Below are positions 1 through 8,147 of a stretch of 36,331 nucleotides of DNA, piece after piece (the first letter of the stretch is position 1; each line of letters begins with the position of its first letter). This DNA is from Collinsella sp. TF05-9AC (GTDB lineage: Bacteria; Actinomycetota; Coriobacteriia; Coriobacteriales; Coriobacteriaceae), in assembly GCF_003438495.1 (NCBI RefSeq), contig NZ_QSSH01000023.1:1-36331 (forward strand), read 5' to 3'. The position numbers and the translations under genes are program-made. The notes under the pieces were generated by a model that saw only the letters and a list, made by a program, of their open reading frames with translations, had not been told where the DNA came from and did not search any database.

Positions 1-117
1 GGCGCGAAGCACGCGGTTGACAAAACTATAGAGACACGTCCCAGAAAAATCATTTGATGGGAAGAAGGGCAAAAGTAGTCAAAAAGCCCGTCCCGAATGA
101 GCTACCCTTTGCACCAA

Positions 118-957
118 TTACTCCCCTGGGTTGATGTTTGCATAGAATTCAGCCCCGTCGTCCAGACGCAGGATCCCGACGCGGCCGAACTCGGAGCCGG
201 TGGCGGCGGCGCAGTCGATATCGATGCGATCGGGCACGCCGGCGGTATCCTCGCCACCCAGACGCACAATCTGCCCGCGGCCCGACTCCTCATCGAGTCC
301 CGCAAGGCCACCTACCTCGCAATAACGCCCGAGCGACACCGTTGGCGTGTGGCCGCTCACCACGACCGGCCCCTCGCCCTCGGCAGAAAGCAGTCCCGTC
401 GGCGCATCCCAATAGCCGTGACGAATCCACAGCAGGTCATCGGACGACTGCACCGCGAGCATCTGCTGCAGCAGTTCGCGATCGGCACCCACCGCTCCGA
501 CGCCATCGGCACAATCGACGCCATGCTCAAGCAAAAACGCGCGCGCCGCCTTCATCTCGATTCCAGCATGTACCAGCAGATACGGGCGTTCCTCGGTCTC
601 GGCCACCGCGTAGAGCGGCAGCGCGGCCATCCATCGCACGAGCTCCTCGTATGCCTCAAATTCCATGTCGTTGAGCTGCTCGCGCGTCGTCCAGCCACCG
701 TTGATATCCCAGGTCTCGGCATCGAGCGGATCCTGGCCAATGATGGCATCGAGCATGATCTGCTCGTGATTGCCCTTGAGCACGTGGGCGTTGGGCAGCG
801 AGCGCACGAGCTTAATAACGCCGACCGGATCGGGCCCGCGATCGATCATGTCGCCCAGCACGTACAGCGTGTCGTCGGACGTCAGCGAGATCTTAGACAG
901 GGCCTCGTCAAGCGCACGCACGTGCCCGTGAGCATCAGATGTCACATAGATTGCCAT
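118..957 (-). CDS. PPP-family metallophosphoesterase
   Basis: A 279-aa calcineurin-like phosphoesterase of the PPP type (bacterial Ser/Thr protein phosphatase or diadenosine tetraphosphatase-like). The metal-binding signature is complete in order: D8-A-H10-G, G35-D36-x-x-D39-R-G, G62-N-H64-E, H130 in VHAG and H203 in SGHTP. These residues bind two metal ions in known PPP enzymes. No signal peptide or membrane segment is seen, so it is probably cytoplasmic. The ATG has AAGGAG about 9 nt upstream. It is divergent from the antiporter gene, with about 250 bp between them. Its substrate (phosphoprotein or Ap4A) cannot be told from sequence. The 117 bases beyond its stop hold no clear gene. Confidence 0.88.
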   Translation of the reverse strand: MAIYVTSDAHGHVRALDEALSKISLTSDDTLYVLGDMIDRGPDPVGVIKLVRSLPNAHVLKGNHEQIMLDAIIGQDPLDAETWDINGGWTTREQLNDMEFEAYEELVRWMAALPLYAVAETEERPYLLVHAGIEMKAARAFLLEHGVDCADGVGAVGADRELLQQMLAVQSSDDLLWIRHGYWDAPTGLLSAEGEGPVVVSGHTPTVSLGRYCEVGGLAGLDEESGRGQIVRLGGEDTAGVPDRIDIDCAAATGSEFGRVGILRLDDGAEFYANINPGE

Positions 958-1210
958 GGTACGCCTCTCCTTGCATTGCGGCCGAAGCCCGGTGCCGCAA
1001 CTAAAACTTCAAGTTGAACTTAAACGTTACCCATTGTACTCCGTTGCAATAAAGCTGGAAAGGGTTTCCGAGCAGAGGCAAAGACGGCAGCCGTCTATGA
1101 CGATATCGCGCACGCCCGCAATCCAACCCCATAAACCCACCATCTTTGGGTACAAACAACCGCAGACAACTGACCGTGCCACGCCAACCACCCAGGAGCG
1201 GACACCATCC

Positions 1211-2812
1211 ATGAACCAGATCCTTCTCTTTATCGGCCTCGTTATTATTCTGTGCCTGACCATCAAACCCGTCGGCAAAAAGCTCCCCTTCCCCACCCTG
1301 CTTATCATTATCGCACTCGGCATGCTGCTGGGCGTCAACGGTCCGGCGCACATCGACTTTAGCGACTATGCGCTCACCGAAACCGTCTGCAGCACGGCGC
1401 TGCTGTTCATCATGTTCTACGGCGGCTTTAACACCAACATCGACCGCGCCAAGCCCGTCGCCGCGCCCGCGGTGTTGCTGAGCACGCTCGGCGTCGTCAT
1501 CACCGCAGGCATCACCGGCATGTTCGCCCACTTCGTGCTGGGCTTCGACTGGATCGGCGGCCTGCTGCTGGGCTCGGTCGTGGCGTCGACCGATGCGGCA
1601 AGCGTCTTTAGCGTGCTGCGCGAGCACAACCTGTCTCTGAGGGACGGCACCGACTCGCTGCTCGAGGTCGAATCGGGCTCCAACGACCCCGTCGCCTACA
1701 TGCTCACCGCGGTGCTCGCGACCCTCGCGGCGGGCGGCAACATCGACATTCCCGTGCTGCTGGCCAAGCAGATCATCCTGGGCGTGGGCCTGGGCCTTGC
1801 CATCGGCTGGGCGGCGGGCCGCCTGATTGAACGCGCGCACGCAACGGCCAAGGACGCGCAGACCATCTTTTTGTTCGCCGTGGCGATCGTCGCCTACGCG
1901 CTACCAAGCTATCTGGGCGGCAACGGCTTTTTGGCTGTATACCTGACCGGCATTGTGCTGGGCGCCAGTGACGTCACTGGCAAAGTCGAGATGGCGCACT
2001 TCTTTGACACCCTCACCGAGATGGCCGAGATGACGATCTTCTTCTTGCTCGGCCTGCTCGTGACGCCCGCGCGCCTGCCGCAGATGCTGCTGCCGGGCCT
2101 GGCGCTCATGGCGTTTATGCTCTTCGTGAGCCGTCCCATCGCCGTCGGCGTGCTCCTGGCGCCCTTTAAGACGAACCCTCGCCAGATCGCGCTCGTAAGC
2201 TGGGCGGGTTTGCGCGGCGCCGCTTCGGTCGTGTTTAGCCTCTTTGCCGTGGTAGCCGGTGTTCCCGGCGGTCACGACCTGTTTGACCTGGTGTTTGTGA
2301 TTGCCGTGTCGAGCATTGTGGTGCAGGGCTCGCTGCTGCCGGCGGTGGCGAAAAAGCTCGACATGATCGATGCGGAAGGCGATGTCCGCCGCACCTTTAA
2401 CGACTACCGCGACGAAGACGGCATGTCGTTCGTTAAGCTCAAGGTGGGCGCGGGGCATCCGTTTGCCGGACGCTCGCTCGCGGACATTGGCAGCGCGACG
2501 AACATGCTGGTGGTCTTGGTGCTGCGCGACGGCGCCCATCCGGTGTTACCCAACGGCGATACCGTAATTGAAGAAGGCGACCTGTTGGTTATGGCCGCGC
2601 CGACGTTTGAAGAGCGTGCCGAGGTTACGCTGCGCGAAGTCACCGTGACACCCCACGGTCGTCTGGCCGGCCAGCGCCTGCGCGACGTGCCGCAAGGCAA
2701 GCACCCCTTTATCGTGGTGATGCTCAAGCGCGACGGCCAAACAATCATCCCCGACGGCAACACCCTCATATACGCCGGCGACGAAGCCGTCATCGCCACG
2801 CTGGAGTCGTAG
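1211..2812 (+). CDS. CPA1 monovalent cation/proton antiporter with TrkA-C domains
   Basis: A 533-aa inner-membrane antiporter of the NhaP2/CvrA (K+/H+) type. The first ~385 residues form about 12-13 hydrophobic segments, with the family pattern including the polar stretch ASTDAASVFS and ESGSNDPVAY, where ion-binding acidic residues lie. Two C-terminal cytoplasmic TrkA-C (RCK-C) modules follow, one starting near GMSFVKLKV and one near EVTVTPHGR. These bind ligands and gate transport in relatives. The frame stays open upstream to 956, but that part is not membrane-like. The ATG at 1211 begins the first TM helix directly and has AGGAG about 12 nt upstream. The transported ion (K+ versus Na+) is inference. 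Confidence 0.88.
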   Translation: MNQILLFIGLVIILCLTIKPVGKKLPFPTLLIIIALGMLLGVNGPAHIDFSDYALTETVCSTALLFIMFYGGFNTNIDRAKPVAAPAVLLSTLGVVITAGITGMFAHFVLGFDWIGGLLLGSVVASTDAASVFSVLREHNLSLRDGTDSLLEVESGSNDPVAYMLTAVLATLAAGGNIDIPVLLAKQIILGVGLGLAIGWAAGRLIERAHATAKDAQTIFLFAVAIVAYALPSYLGGNGFLAVYLTGIVLGASDVTGKVEMAHFFDTLTEMAEMTIFFLLGLLVTPARLPQMLLPGLALMAFMLFVSRPIAVGVLLAPFKTNPRQIALVSWAGLRGAASVVFSLFAVVAGVPGGHDLFDLVFVIAVSSIVVQGSLLPAVAKKLDMIDAEGDVRRTFNDYRDEDGMSFVKLKVGAGHPFAGRSLADIGSATNMLVVLVLRDGAHPVLPNGDTVIEEGDLLVMAAPTFEERAEVTLREVTVTPHGRLAGQRLRDVPQGKHPFIVVMLKRDGQTIIPDGNTLIYAGDEAVIATLES

Positions 2813-2831
2813 CCATCCCCACCCATAAGTT

Positions 2832-2890
2832 GCGGTGAAATAGGGATTGAATAGGCTTCTGAACAGCCATTTCAGTCCCTATTTCACCGC
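2832..2890. repeat. Long palindrome downstream of the antiporter gene
   Basis: Perfect 15-bp inverted arms (GCGGTGAAATAGGGA at 2832-2846, complement at 2876-2890), with further partial pairing inwards (TTGAA against CTGAA). It begins 19 bases after the antiporter stop. There is no strong T-run after it, so it is not a classic intrinsic terminator. It may still end transcription, or be a genome-specific intergenic repeat. Confidence 0.7.
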
Positions 2891-2939
2891 GAGTTATTGA
2901 GGGGATGGGTTGAAAAACATTTGAATTGACACCGAAATG

Positions 2940-3007
2940 AAAAAAGCCGGGGAAAACGTCCCCGGCACTTGGAAGCCCTCTCTTTTGAGATGACCGATTT
3001 CTTTATA
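2940..3007 (-). ncRNA. Small RNA/terminator unit, copy A (inverted)
   Basis: Reverse-strand copy of the unit repeated at 3102 and 3336. It reads TATAAAGAAATCGGT, then a weak hairpin around TCTC-AAAA-GAGA, then a conserved TTCCAAG spacer, then the G+C hairpin GCCGGGG/CCCCGGC followed by six Ts. Its -35 region is poor compared with copies B and C, and its first stem is less regular. It is probably a degenerate copy, or one with a different specificity. It would be transcribed towards the antiporter gene. Confidence 0.6.
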
Positions 3008-3078
3008 TCACGAACGCTAGTTAGATGCCATTCATTGAGGGCTTTATCAGGCGCGCCATCCCATCCACATGGCGCCAT

Positions 3079-3169
3079 TTGAAAGCCGTCCGATCTCATG
3101 CTATAAAGAAATCGGTACCCTCGAATAAAGGGACCTCCAAGAGCCGGGGGATGTCCCCCGGCATTTTTT
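3079..3169 (+). ncRNA. Small RNA/terminator unit, copy B
   Basis: A self-contained unit. TTGAAA at 3079-3084 and TATAAA at 3102-3107 are 17 bp apart and look like a sigma-70 promoter. The following ~60 nt can form a bulged hairpin (GGTACCCT with AGGGACC), the spacer TCCAAGA, and an 8-bp hairpin GCCGGGGG/CCCCCGGC ending in six Ts at 3164-3169. There is no open frame. It is strongly similar to copy C, with compensating differences in both stems, which argues for a conserved RNA structure. Whether it is a free sRNA or an attenuator is unknown. Confidence 0.65.
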
Positions 3170-3277
3170 ATGCGAGTCAAGACTAAATACTTCTCGGGAA
3201 AACGCCGGCCCATTGCGTCAGCAATTTACGAGCCGCTCTACCCACCTCTGGACGGCTAAGGACTTTTCGCAGGTAGT

Positions 3278-3306
3278 TTGACGAACATATGTTTGCTTAT
3301 TATAAT
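3278..3306 (+). promoter_or_regulatory. Strong sigma-70-like promoter ahead of copy C and the DUF3800 gene
   Basis: TTGACG at 3278-3283 and a perfect TATAAT at 3301-3306 with a 17-bp spacer. Transcription would start near 3313, upstream of unit C, which also has its own TTGAAA (3312-3317)-N18-TATAAA (3336-3341) pair. Read-through of the unit C terminator would be needed to express the DUF3800 gene. Confidence 0.65.
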
Positions 3307-3311
3307 ATTAC

Positions 3312-3404
3312 TTGAAAGCACCCCTTATCTCATGGTATAAAGAATACGGTTCCCTCCAAAAGAGGGGCCTCCAAGAGCCGGGGTCTTACCCCCGGCATTT
3401 TTTT
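3312..3404 (+). ncRNA. Small RNA/terminator unit, copy C (leader of the DUF3800 gene)
   Basis: The third copy of the unit, starting with TTGAAA-N18-TATAAA. It can fold a hairpin GGTTCCCTC/GAGGGGCC, then the same TCCAAGA spacer, then the terminator-like hairpin GCCGGGG/CCCCGGC and a run of seven Ts. It ends only 20 bases before the ATG of the DUF3800 gene. The layout (short structured RNA, terminator, then protein gene) recalls both the published DUF3800 RNA motifs and type III toxin-antitoxin leaders. The family assignment is from recall and needs a covariance search. Confidence 0.65.
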
Positions 3405-3423
3405 GCAAAAATGGAGGCCCATC

Positions 3424-4101
3424 ATGAGCGAACTCTCCGTCTTTGTTGACGAATCTGGCGACCTCGGAGGCGTCTCCAACTACTACCTCGTCACCCTCGT
3501 TTTTCACGATCAAAACGATGCAATCGTTGAACGCATTGACCGCTACGAGCGCGCCCTGTCGCAGTCCTCGCTTCCCAATACGCCTTTTCATGCAGGACCC
3601 CTACTGAATGGAAACGGCGACTACAAAGATCTTCCCAAGGAGCAGCGAAGGCACATGTTGAGCGCATTTCGCGCGTTCATTCAGCATCTCCCCATACGCT
3701 ATCTCTGCCTGCAATACCGAATGAGCGAATTCGCCGGCAATCAAAACGGTCTCGCGGAGAGAATGAGGCGAGACCTCACAGTTGAACTTTTCGACCATCT
3801 GGAATTCTTCCAGCGATACGACACCGTTAAGATTTACTACGACAACGGCCAACCGATTGTAACGGAGGTCATTCATTCTGCGCTTGAGTACGTTCTAGCA
3901 AGGGATGTCATCGTATACCGAGAAGCCACACCACGAGCCTACCGGCTATTCCAAGTTGCTGACTACATCTGTACGATCGAGCTAACGGCTATCAAGTTTG
4001 ACAGCAAGGAAGATACAAAGACTGATCGGCTATTTTTTGGAACCCGAAGGACGTTCAAAAAGGGATTTCTCTTATATCTCAGGAAGAAAAGGATGAACTG
4101 A
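3424..4101 (+). CDS. DUF3800 domain protein
   Basis: A 225-aa protein with the N-terminal signature V-D9-E-S-G-D13 of DUF3800, a family with a predicted RNase H-like fold and acidic active-site residues, common in defence islands. The C-terminal YRLFQVADYICTIEL segment also fits. No membrane segment is seen. The frame extends up to a TTG at 3403, but the ATG at 3424 has TGGAGG 7 nt upstream and matches the usual family N-terminus. GC content is clearly lower than in the housekeeping neighbours, suggesting acquisition. It is preceded by three structured RNA-like units and ends 7 bases from the convergent last gene of the BREX run. Nuclease activity is inferred only. Confidence 0.82.
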   Translation: MSELSVFVDESGDLGGVSNYYLVTLVFHDQNDAIVERIDRYERALSQSSLPNTPFHAGPLLNGNGDYKDLPKEQRRHMLSAFRAFIQHLPIRYLCLQYRMSEFAGNQNGLAERMRRDLTVELFDHLEFFQRYDTVKIYYDNGQPIVTEVIHSALEYVLARDVIVYREATPRAYRLFQVADYICTIELTAIKFDSKEDTKTDRLFFGTRRTFKKGFLLYLRKKRMN

Positions 4102-4108
4102 CCCGGGG

Positions 4109-4321
4109 TCACCAGTCGTCAGACGCTCCGCAGTCGTCATCGACGGCAAAGTCGCGGAGGTCGAGGCCTTCGCGTTCGGCTCGGGCTAGGAGCTCTTGGG
4201 GCGACTCATCCTCGATATCCACTACGTCGAGCATAGCGGCCGGAAAGCCCACGCCGGAGGCACTCCCCGCATGGTCGATCAGGCTCTCACGCAGCTGATC
4301 TACATCGACTTCGATTTTCAT
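4109..4321 (-). CDS. Small acidic protein, last gene of the BREX run
   Basis: A 70-aa, strongly acidic protein of unknown function, with no recognised domain. It has a near-perfect AGGAGG 7 nt before the ATG and starts 27 bases after the stop of the 454-aa gene, so it is very likely translated from the same message. Its size and charge would suit an accessory or inhibitor protein (a DNA mimic or antitoxin), but nothing in the sequence proves this. It converges on the DUF3800 gene. Confidence 0.72.
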   Translation of the reverse strand: MKIEVDVDQLRESLIDHAGSASGVGFPAAMLDVVDIEDESPQELLARAEREGLDLRDFAVDDDCGASDDW

Positions 4322-4348
4322 GGTGCAACCTCCTATCGAGCCAAGCCC

Positions 4349-5713
4349 CTACTCACTAGCACCGAGCGCGTCCACAGCAGTAACAAAAGCCGCAACCTGC
4401 TTGTCGTCCATCTGCGCAGCCAAACGCCCCACTGGCTCGTCGTAGGCATACTGAACCTTATCGATAAAGCAGTCCCAAGCACGCTCGTCCACACGCACGG
4501 CGGCCTCGCAATACTGGCTGAGCTTTTTGAGTCCATACCAAAACGCATTCACATGACGCGCGGGATCCTCATCCAGCACTCCATCATAACGGCGTCCGTT
4601 AAACTCACGCATGCGTACCACGGCAACCTCGAGCGAGTCGCCTCCCTCGGCCGAAGCCTCATCCACAAGCTCGGGAATCGGAACCTCACGCCGAACAGTA
4701 TGCCTGGTTGCACCATCGTACTCGCCCACCAGCACGTCCTCATCAAGCCGAGAATCATAGTCCAAATAGCTGGTGCCACAACAAATGCCGTGCGGGGAGC
4801 CCGTGCCAAACGCACAGAACAACCCGCCGTCGGCAACAACGCGACGGTAGGTCTCAAACGCCTTCTTAACCTGAACGAACAGCTCGGAAAGCAAACCGGC
4901 ATCGCACGCCGTCTCGCACGCAACGCAAGCAGGCTCCGGCAGCCCCGAAAGCTCAACCGTGCTCCCCGCAACGCGGGCGGCGCGCTGGGCCCGATACGCC
5001 TGCGCCGCCAAGCGCGCTCGCTGCGCAGCGCCGCGCACGTTCGTAAGTTCACGCTCCAACGCCACGTCACCAGCCACATCGCCAGCCAAATCGCCCGTAA
5101 GCCCGTCAGCGTCCTGCGACCCTGTCGCACTCAGCTCGGACTCAAACGTCGCCGTGATCATACCCGCAAGGTCCGTTGCGTCGGCGGCACAACGCAACTG
5201 CTCTAGCTGCGTGCACAGCAGATCGGCATCTAGGGGCACGGCATCCACAATGCGCACGTCACTCAGACGCGCCACGTCCAGCAGCACCATAGCCCCCGCA
5301 GCATCGTACGCCGCACGAACCCTGTCCGCCGTATTGGCGCGCAGCTTTACCTCGATAAACGCAAGCGTCTGCTCCAAACGGGCCAGCAGCTCGGCCTTGT
5401 CCTCCATGCGCAAAAAGGCAGCATAGCGACACTCCATCCGCAGTGGACCAACAATGCCCGCCTGTTTGCGAGCGCGCGCAAGGGCCGCACCCTCAACACG
5501 GCGCACGTACGTATCAACAGCCCACACGGCAGACTCGCGCGCAGCGTGCTCGGCGGCCTCGACGCCCCTAAGCACGCCCAGCAGCTCGCGGGAGCGCGCC
5601 TTGCGCACCAACTCCCCGCGATCGTACTGCTCAAGCGCCGTCTGGCGCTTGGCTACCGATTCAAAGCCAAACAGCTCGTCGAGCAACTCACCAACCGAAC
5701 GTTCGTCCGCCAT
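4349..5713 (-). CDS. Unrecognised 454-aa protein downstream of brxL
   Basis: I do not recognise this protein. It is Ala/Arg/Glu-rich and mainly helical, without TM segments. Near residues 205-218 there is a short repeat (GDLAGDVAGDVA), encoded by three near-identical 12-bp units at about 5062-5097. The middle has cysteine clusters (ACVACETAC and GICCG) that could bind metal. The C-terminal ~150 residues hold the only aromatic-rich, fold-like part (YLDYDSRLDEDVLVGEYDG, HVNAFWYGLKKL). GGGAGG lies 7 nt before the ATG. The gap from brxL is 74 bases, same strand, so it is probably co-transcribed with BREX. It could be a new BREX accessory protein or a resident gene next to the insertion. Confidence 0.75.
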   Translation of the reverse strand: MADERSVGELLDELFGFESVAKRQTALEQYDRGELVRKARSRELLGVLRGVEAAEHAARESAVWAVDTYVRRVEGAALARARKQAGIVGPLRMECRYAAFLRMEDKAELLARLEQTLAFIEVKLRANTADRVRAAYDAAGAMVLLDVARLSDVRIVDAVPLDADLLCTQLEQLRCAADATDLAGMITATFESELSATGSQDADGLTGDLAGDVAGDVALERELTNVRGAAQRARLAAQAYRAQRAARVAGSTVELSGLPEPACVACETACDAGLLSELFVQVKKAFETYRRVVADGGLFCAFGTGSPHGICCGTSYLDYDSRLDEDVLVGEYDGATRHTVRREVPIPELVDEASAEGGDSLEVAVVRMREFNGRRYDGVLDEDPARHVNAFWYGLKKLSQYCEAAVRVDERAWDCFIDKVQYAYDEPVGRLAAQMDDKQVAAFVTAVDALGASE

Positions 5714-5787
5714 GGCAGGGCCTCCCTACTCGAACACGCCAACACGCCCGCGGGTCTACGCGCACGCAAGCCCGCTCGCCCGTACCC

Positions 5788-8136
5788 CTACAGATCCAGA
5801 GCCTTTTTCGCGGCGTCGACCGGGTCGCCATCCATGTAGAACACCGGGCTCAACCCCGAGATAATCTCGGACGAAACACTCTGTAGGCCCGCGATGGCAC
5901 TCAGCGGCAAAATCACACGTTTGGCACCGGCGTTTTTGGCCACGCGCATAATGTCCTCGAGCCCGCGGATCTCGTCCATAGAGCCCGACATGCGCAAGAT
6001 GCCCGGAATCGCCAGCGCGGGCATCACCGGGCGGTTGCACGCCGCGGAGCAGAGGCCCACAAACTCGGCGAGCGAAACTTCCTCGGACAAGCCCTTGCTC
6101 TGCAGGTCGTTATAGAACAGCAGGTAATCCTTGGAGCCAATGTGCATGCCCGGCGCCACGCGGTTCGCCAGGTTCACAAAGTTGTCGAACGCGGCTTCCA
6201 GCGTATCGCGCACCGGCTTGTTAAAGGCCACGCCCTCGTGCTTAAACTTGCACTCGCCGGCAACGGCCTTGTTCTCCAACTTGTACACGGCAACCTCGCC
6301 GCCCTGTGATCTGCCCACGCCAAACACGTGGCCGGACAGCAGCGGCCCATCGGGAATCAGCGTGTCCTCGGACTGCTCGGGCACGCGCACCACGTGAACG
6401 TCCTGCGGGTTGTCGGCATCCATATAGCCCAGGTTAACGTCGATAAACTCGACGCCCGCCATAATCTTGAGCTGCTCCTTTACGCGGCGACGGCCCTCGA
6501 TGGCGTAGTCCAGCAGCCAGCGCACGTCGTCCTTGTCCATGGCCTCGTCGGGGAACAGCAGCTTGGCCAGGCCGCTAAAGGTCTTGCGCACGGCGATCTC
6601 GTCGCGCTTGTTAAAGTCGCTGTTAAAGCGGAAATACCGGTCGATATGGTGCGTAAAGTCCTTGCGGCGCATCTCCTTGCAAAATTCCGACAGGCAGTCG
6701 GTGATCAGACCGTAATGCCCGGTCAGCAAGCTCGAACGCATCTTGGGAATCTCCCAGCCCGGCAGGTAATAGTGGATACGGTCAAAGAAGGCCGAATCGT
6801 TGTTAAACTCCGGCGGGAACGGATCAAACAGGTGCGTGGTCTTAAGGACATTTTGCACGGTGTCGTTGATGTTGCCCTCAAAGACCATGGAGGCATCGGC
6901 GTTAATCTGGTCGCGGCCGCGCGCGTAGCTGCCGCTCGCCATATAGTCCTTCATGATCTGCACGGCATTGGTGTCCTTAAAGCGCATGCCGGCGACCTCG
7001 TCGAACGTCACGCAGTCCCAGTGACCTACCAAGCCCACACGGTCGGCGCGCATGGAGTTCATGCGGCCGAACAGGTTGGCCGTGGTGGTTTGGCCGCCCG
7101 AAAGCAAGATGGCGTAGGGCGAGACCTCTTTGTAGATATGGCTCTTGCCGGTGCCGCGGGGACCCAGCTCGCACAGGTTGTAGTTGCGCTCGATAAGCGG
7201 CACCATGCGCTCGATAAAGTGCAGGCGCTCTTTCTCGGAAAGTTCGCTGGGCTCATAGCCAGCAGAGCGCAGCAGCATATTGAGCCACTCGTCGCGCGTA
7301 AAGTACTGGCGCTCGTCGATCATGGCATCCAGGTCCAGATTGGGCATCTGGATGGGCGTGAGCGACGCCACGCTAAACGGAGAGTCCTCGGGTCCGCGCT
7401 TTTTGCGCTTGGCCTTGGAGCGGCGCGGCGCATCGTCGCCAAAGACCTCCATGCCAAACTCGTCTTCCTCATCCACGGGATGACGATACTCGATGCTCAT
7501 AATGCACCAAATGCCGCCCTGCAGAATCTTGGAATAGTCGCGCACGTACTCGGCCGGCATCACAAACGGCTCGATGGTCAGGTTGGCAAACGACACCACG
7601 TAGATATCTTTGTACTCGTCGAGTTTAGCCGTCACCTTGTCGATAATGGTAAAGCGGCCCAGTTCGCGGATCTTGGACTTAATGCGCTCGGACTCGTCGG
7701 GACGCACGTAGTTATCGGTGAGGATCTTGCGGATGCGCTCCAGACCCTCCGCCACAGCATCCTCGTCGTCGGTTGAGCAGTACATGCCCAACAGGTACTC
7801 CAACACAAAAGTGGGCACGTTGGCGCCACGCTTCATAAGGGCCGTGAGGTCCTTGCGCACGATCTTGCCGCCAAAGTGCTCGAGCAGCTTGCCGTCCAGT
7901 CCATCCATGTCGTAGCCCTCATCCTCGGGAGCCTCGGCCACAGCCTGAGCATAGCCATCGGTCGGGGACTCACCCTCGGCGGGCGCCGCAGGCTCCGCCG
8001 GCTCCTCGCCGGTCACCGCGGCCTCAACGGGCTCCGGGGCAGGCGCCGCAGCCTCCACAACCGCCGCAGCATCCACTGGCACGCTCACATCAATCGAGGG
8101 AACTTCCCACAGATCGTCGTCATGGCTATCAAACAT
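5788..8136 (-). CDS. brxL: BREX type 1 protein BrxL (AAA+, Lon-like)
   Basis: A 782-aa BrxL. After a low-complexity Ala/Glu/Pro N-terminal tail (about 20-75) comes the BrxL core, then an AAA+ domain with Walker A GPRGTGKS near residue 325 and Walker B VTFDEV near 376, then a Lon-protease-like C-terminal domain ending in AKRVILPLSA. Known BrxL forms DNA-binding ring assemblies needed for restriction in type 1 BREX. By hand alignment, the positions of the Lon Ser-Lys dyad hold acidic residues, so proteolysis is unlikely. The ATG at 8136 has AGGAG 8 nt upstream. The in-frame GTG at 8145 overlaps that site and is less likely. It starts 11 bases after pglZ. Confidence 0.93.
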   Translation of the reverse strand: MFDSHDDDLWEVPSIDVSVPVDAAAVVEAAAPAPEPVEAAVTGEEPAEPAAPAEGESPTDGYAQAVAEAPEDEGYDMDGLDGKLLEHFGGKIVRKDLTALMKRGANVPTFVLEYLLGMYCSTDDEDAVAEGLERIRKILTDNYVRPDESERIKSKIRELGRFTIIDKVTAKLDEYKDIYVVSFANLTIEPFVMPAEYVRDYSKILQGGIWCIMSIEYRHPVDEEDEFGMEVFGDDAPRRSKAKRKKRGPEDSPFSVASLTPIQMPNLDLDAMIDERQYFTRDEWLNMLLRSAGYEPSELSEKERLHFIERMVPLIERNYNLCELGPRGTGKSHIYKEVSPYAILLSGGQTTTANLFGRMNSMRADRVGLVGHWDCVTFDEVAGMRFKDTNAVQIMKDYMASGSYARGRDQINADASMVFEGNINDTVQNVLKTTHLFDPFPPEFNNDSAFFDRIHYYLPGWEIPKMRSSLLTGHYGLITDCLSEFCKEMRRKDFTHHIDRYFRFNSDFNKRDEIAVRKTFSGLAKLLFPDEAMDKDDVRWLLDYAIEGRRRVKEQLKIMAGVEFIDVNLGYMDADNPQDVHVVRVPEQSEDTLIPDGPLLSGHVFGVGRSQGGEVAVYKLENKAVAGECKFKHEGVAFNKPVRDTLEAAFDNFVNLANRVAPGMHIGSKDYLLFYNDLQSKGLSEEVSLAEFVGLCSAACNRPVMPALAIPGILRMSGSMDEIRGLEDIMRVAKNAGAKRVILPLSAIAGLQSVSSEIISGLSPVFYMDGDPVDAAKKALDL

Positions 8137-8147
8137 AGGGCACACTC

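Noticed and set aside
1..117. Possible promoter TTGACA at the left edge
   Set aside because: No suitable -10 at the right distance and no gene for it to serve in the window; too little sequence to judge.
956..1210. N-terminal extension of the antiporter frame
   Set aside because: The extension is polar and low in family likeness, and it overlaps the divergent promoter region. The ATG at 1211 starts the first membrane helix.
2884..3213. 109-codon minus-strand open frame over the repeat tract
   Set aside because: It runs through the three RNA-like units and their terminators and has no ribosome-binding site; the RNA interpretation explains the sequence better.
3098..3405. CRISPR array from the regularly similar units
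   Set aside because: Only three units occur, one inverted, at unequal spacing, and each has a promoter and terminator. There are no short identical repeats with spacers and no cas genes.
5062..5097. 12-bp tandem repeat as a phase-variation site in the 454-aa gene
   Set aside because: The unit is a multiple of three and imperfect, so length changes would only add or remove four residues. It is noted in the gene entry only.
4196..5206. 336-codon open frame on the plus strand
   Set aside because: It is antisense to the unknown 454-aa gene. The minus-strand genes have clear ribosome-binding sites and operon spacing, so this is a shadow.
6328..7776. Long open frame (482 codons) on the plus strand
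   Set aside because: It lies entirely antisense to brxL, has no ribosome-binding site and its composition is that of a shadow frame in high-GC DNA.
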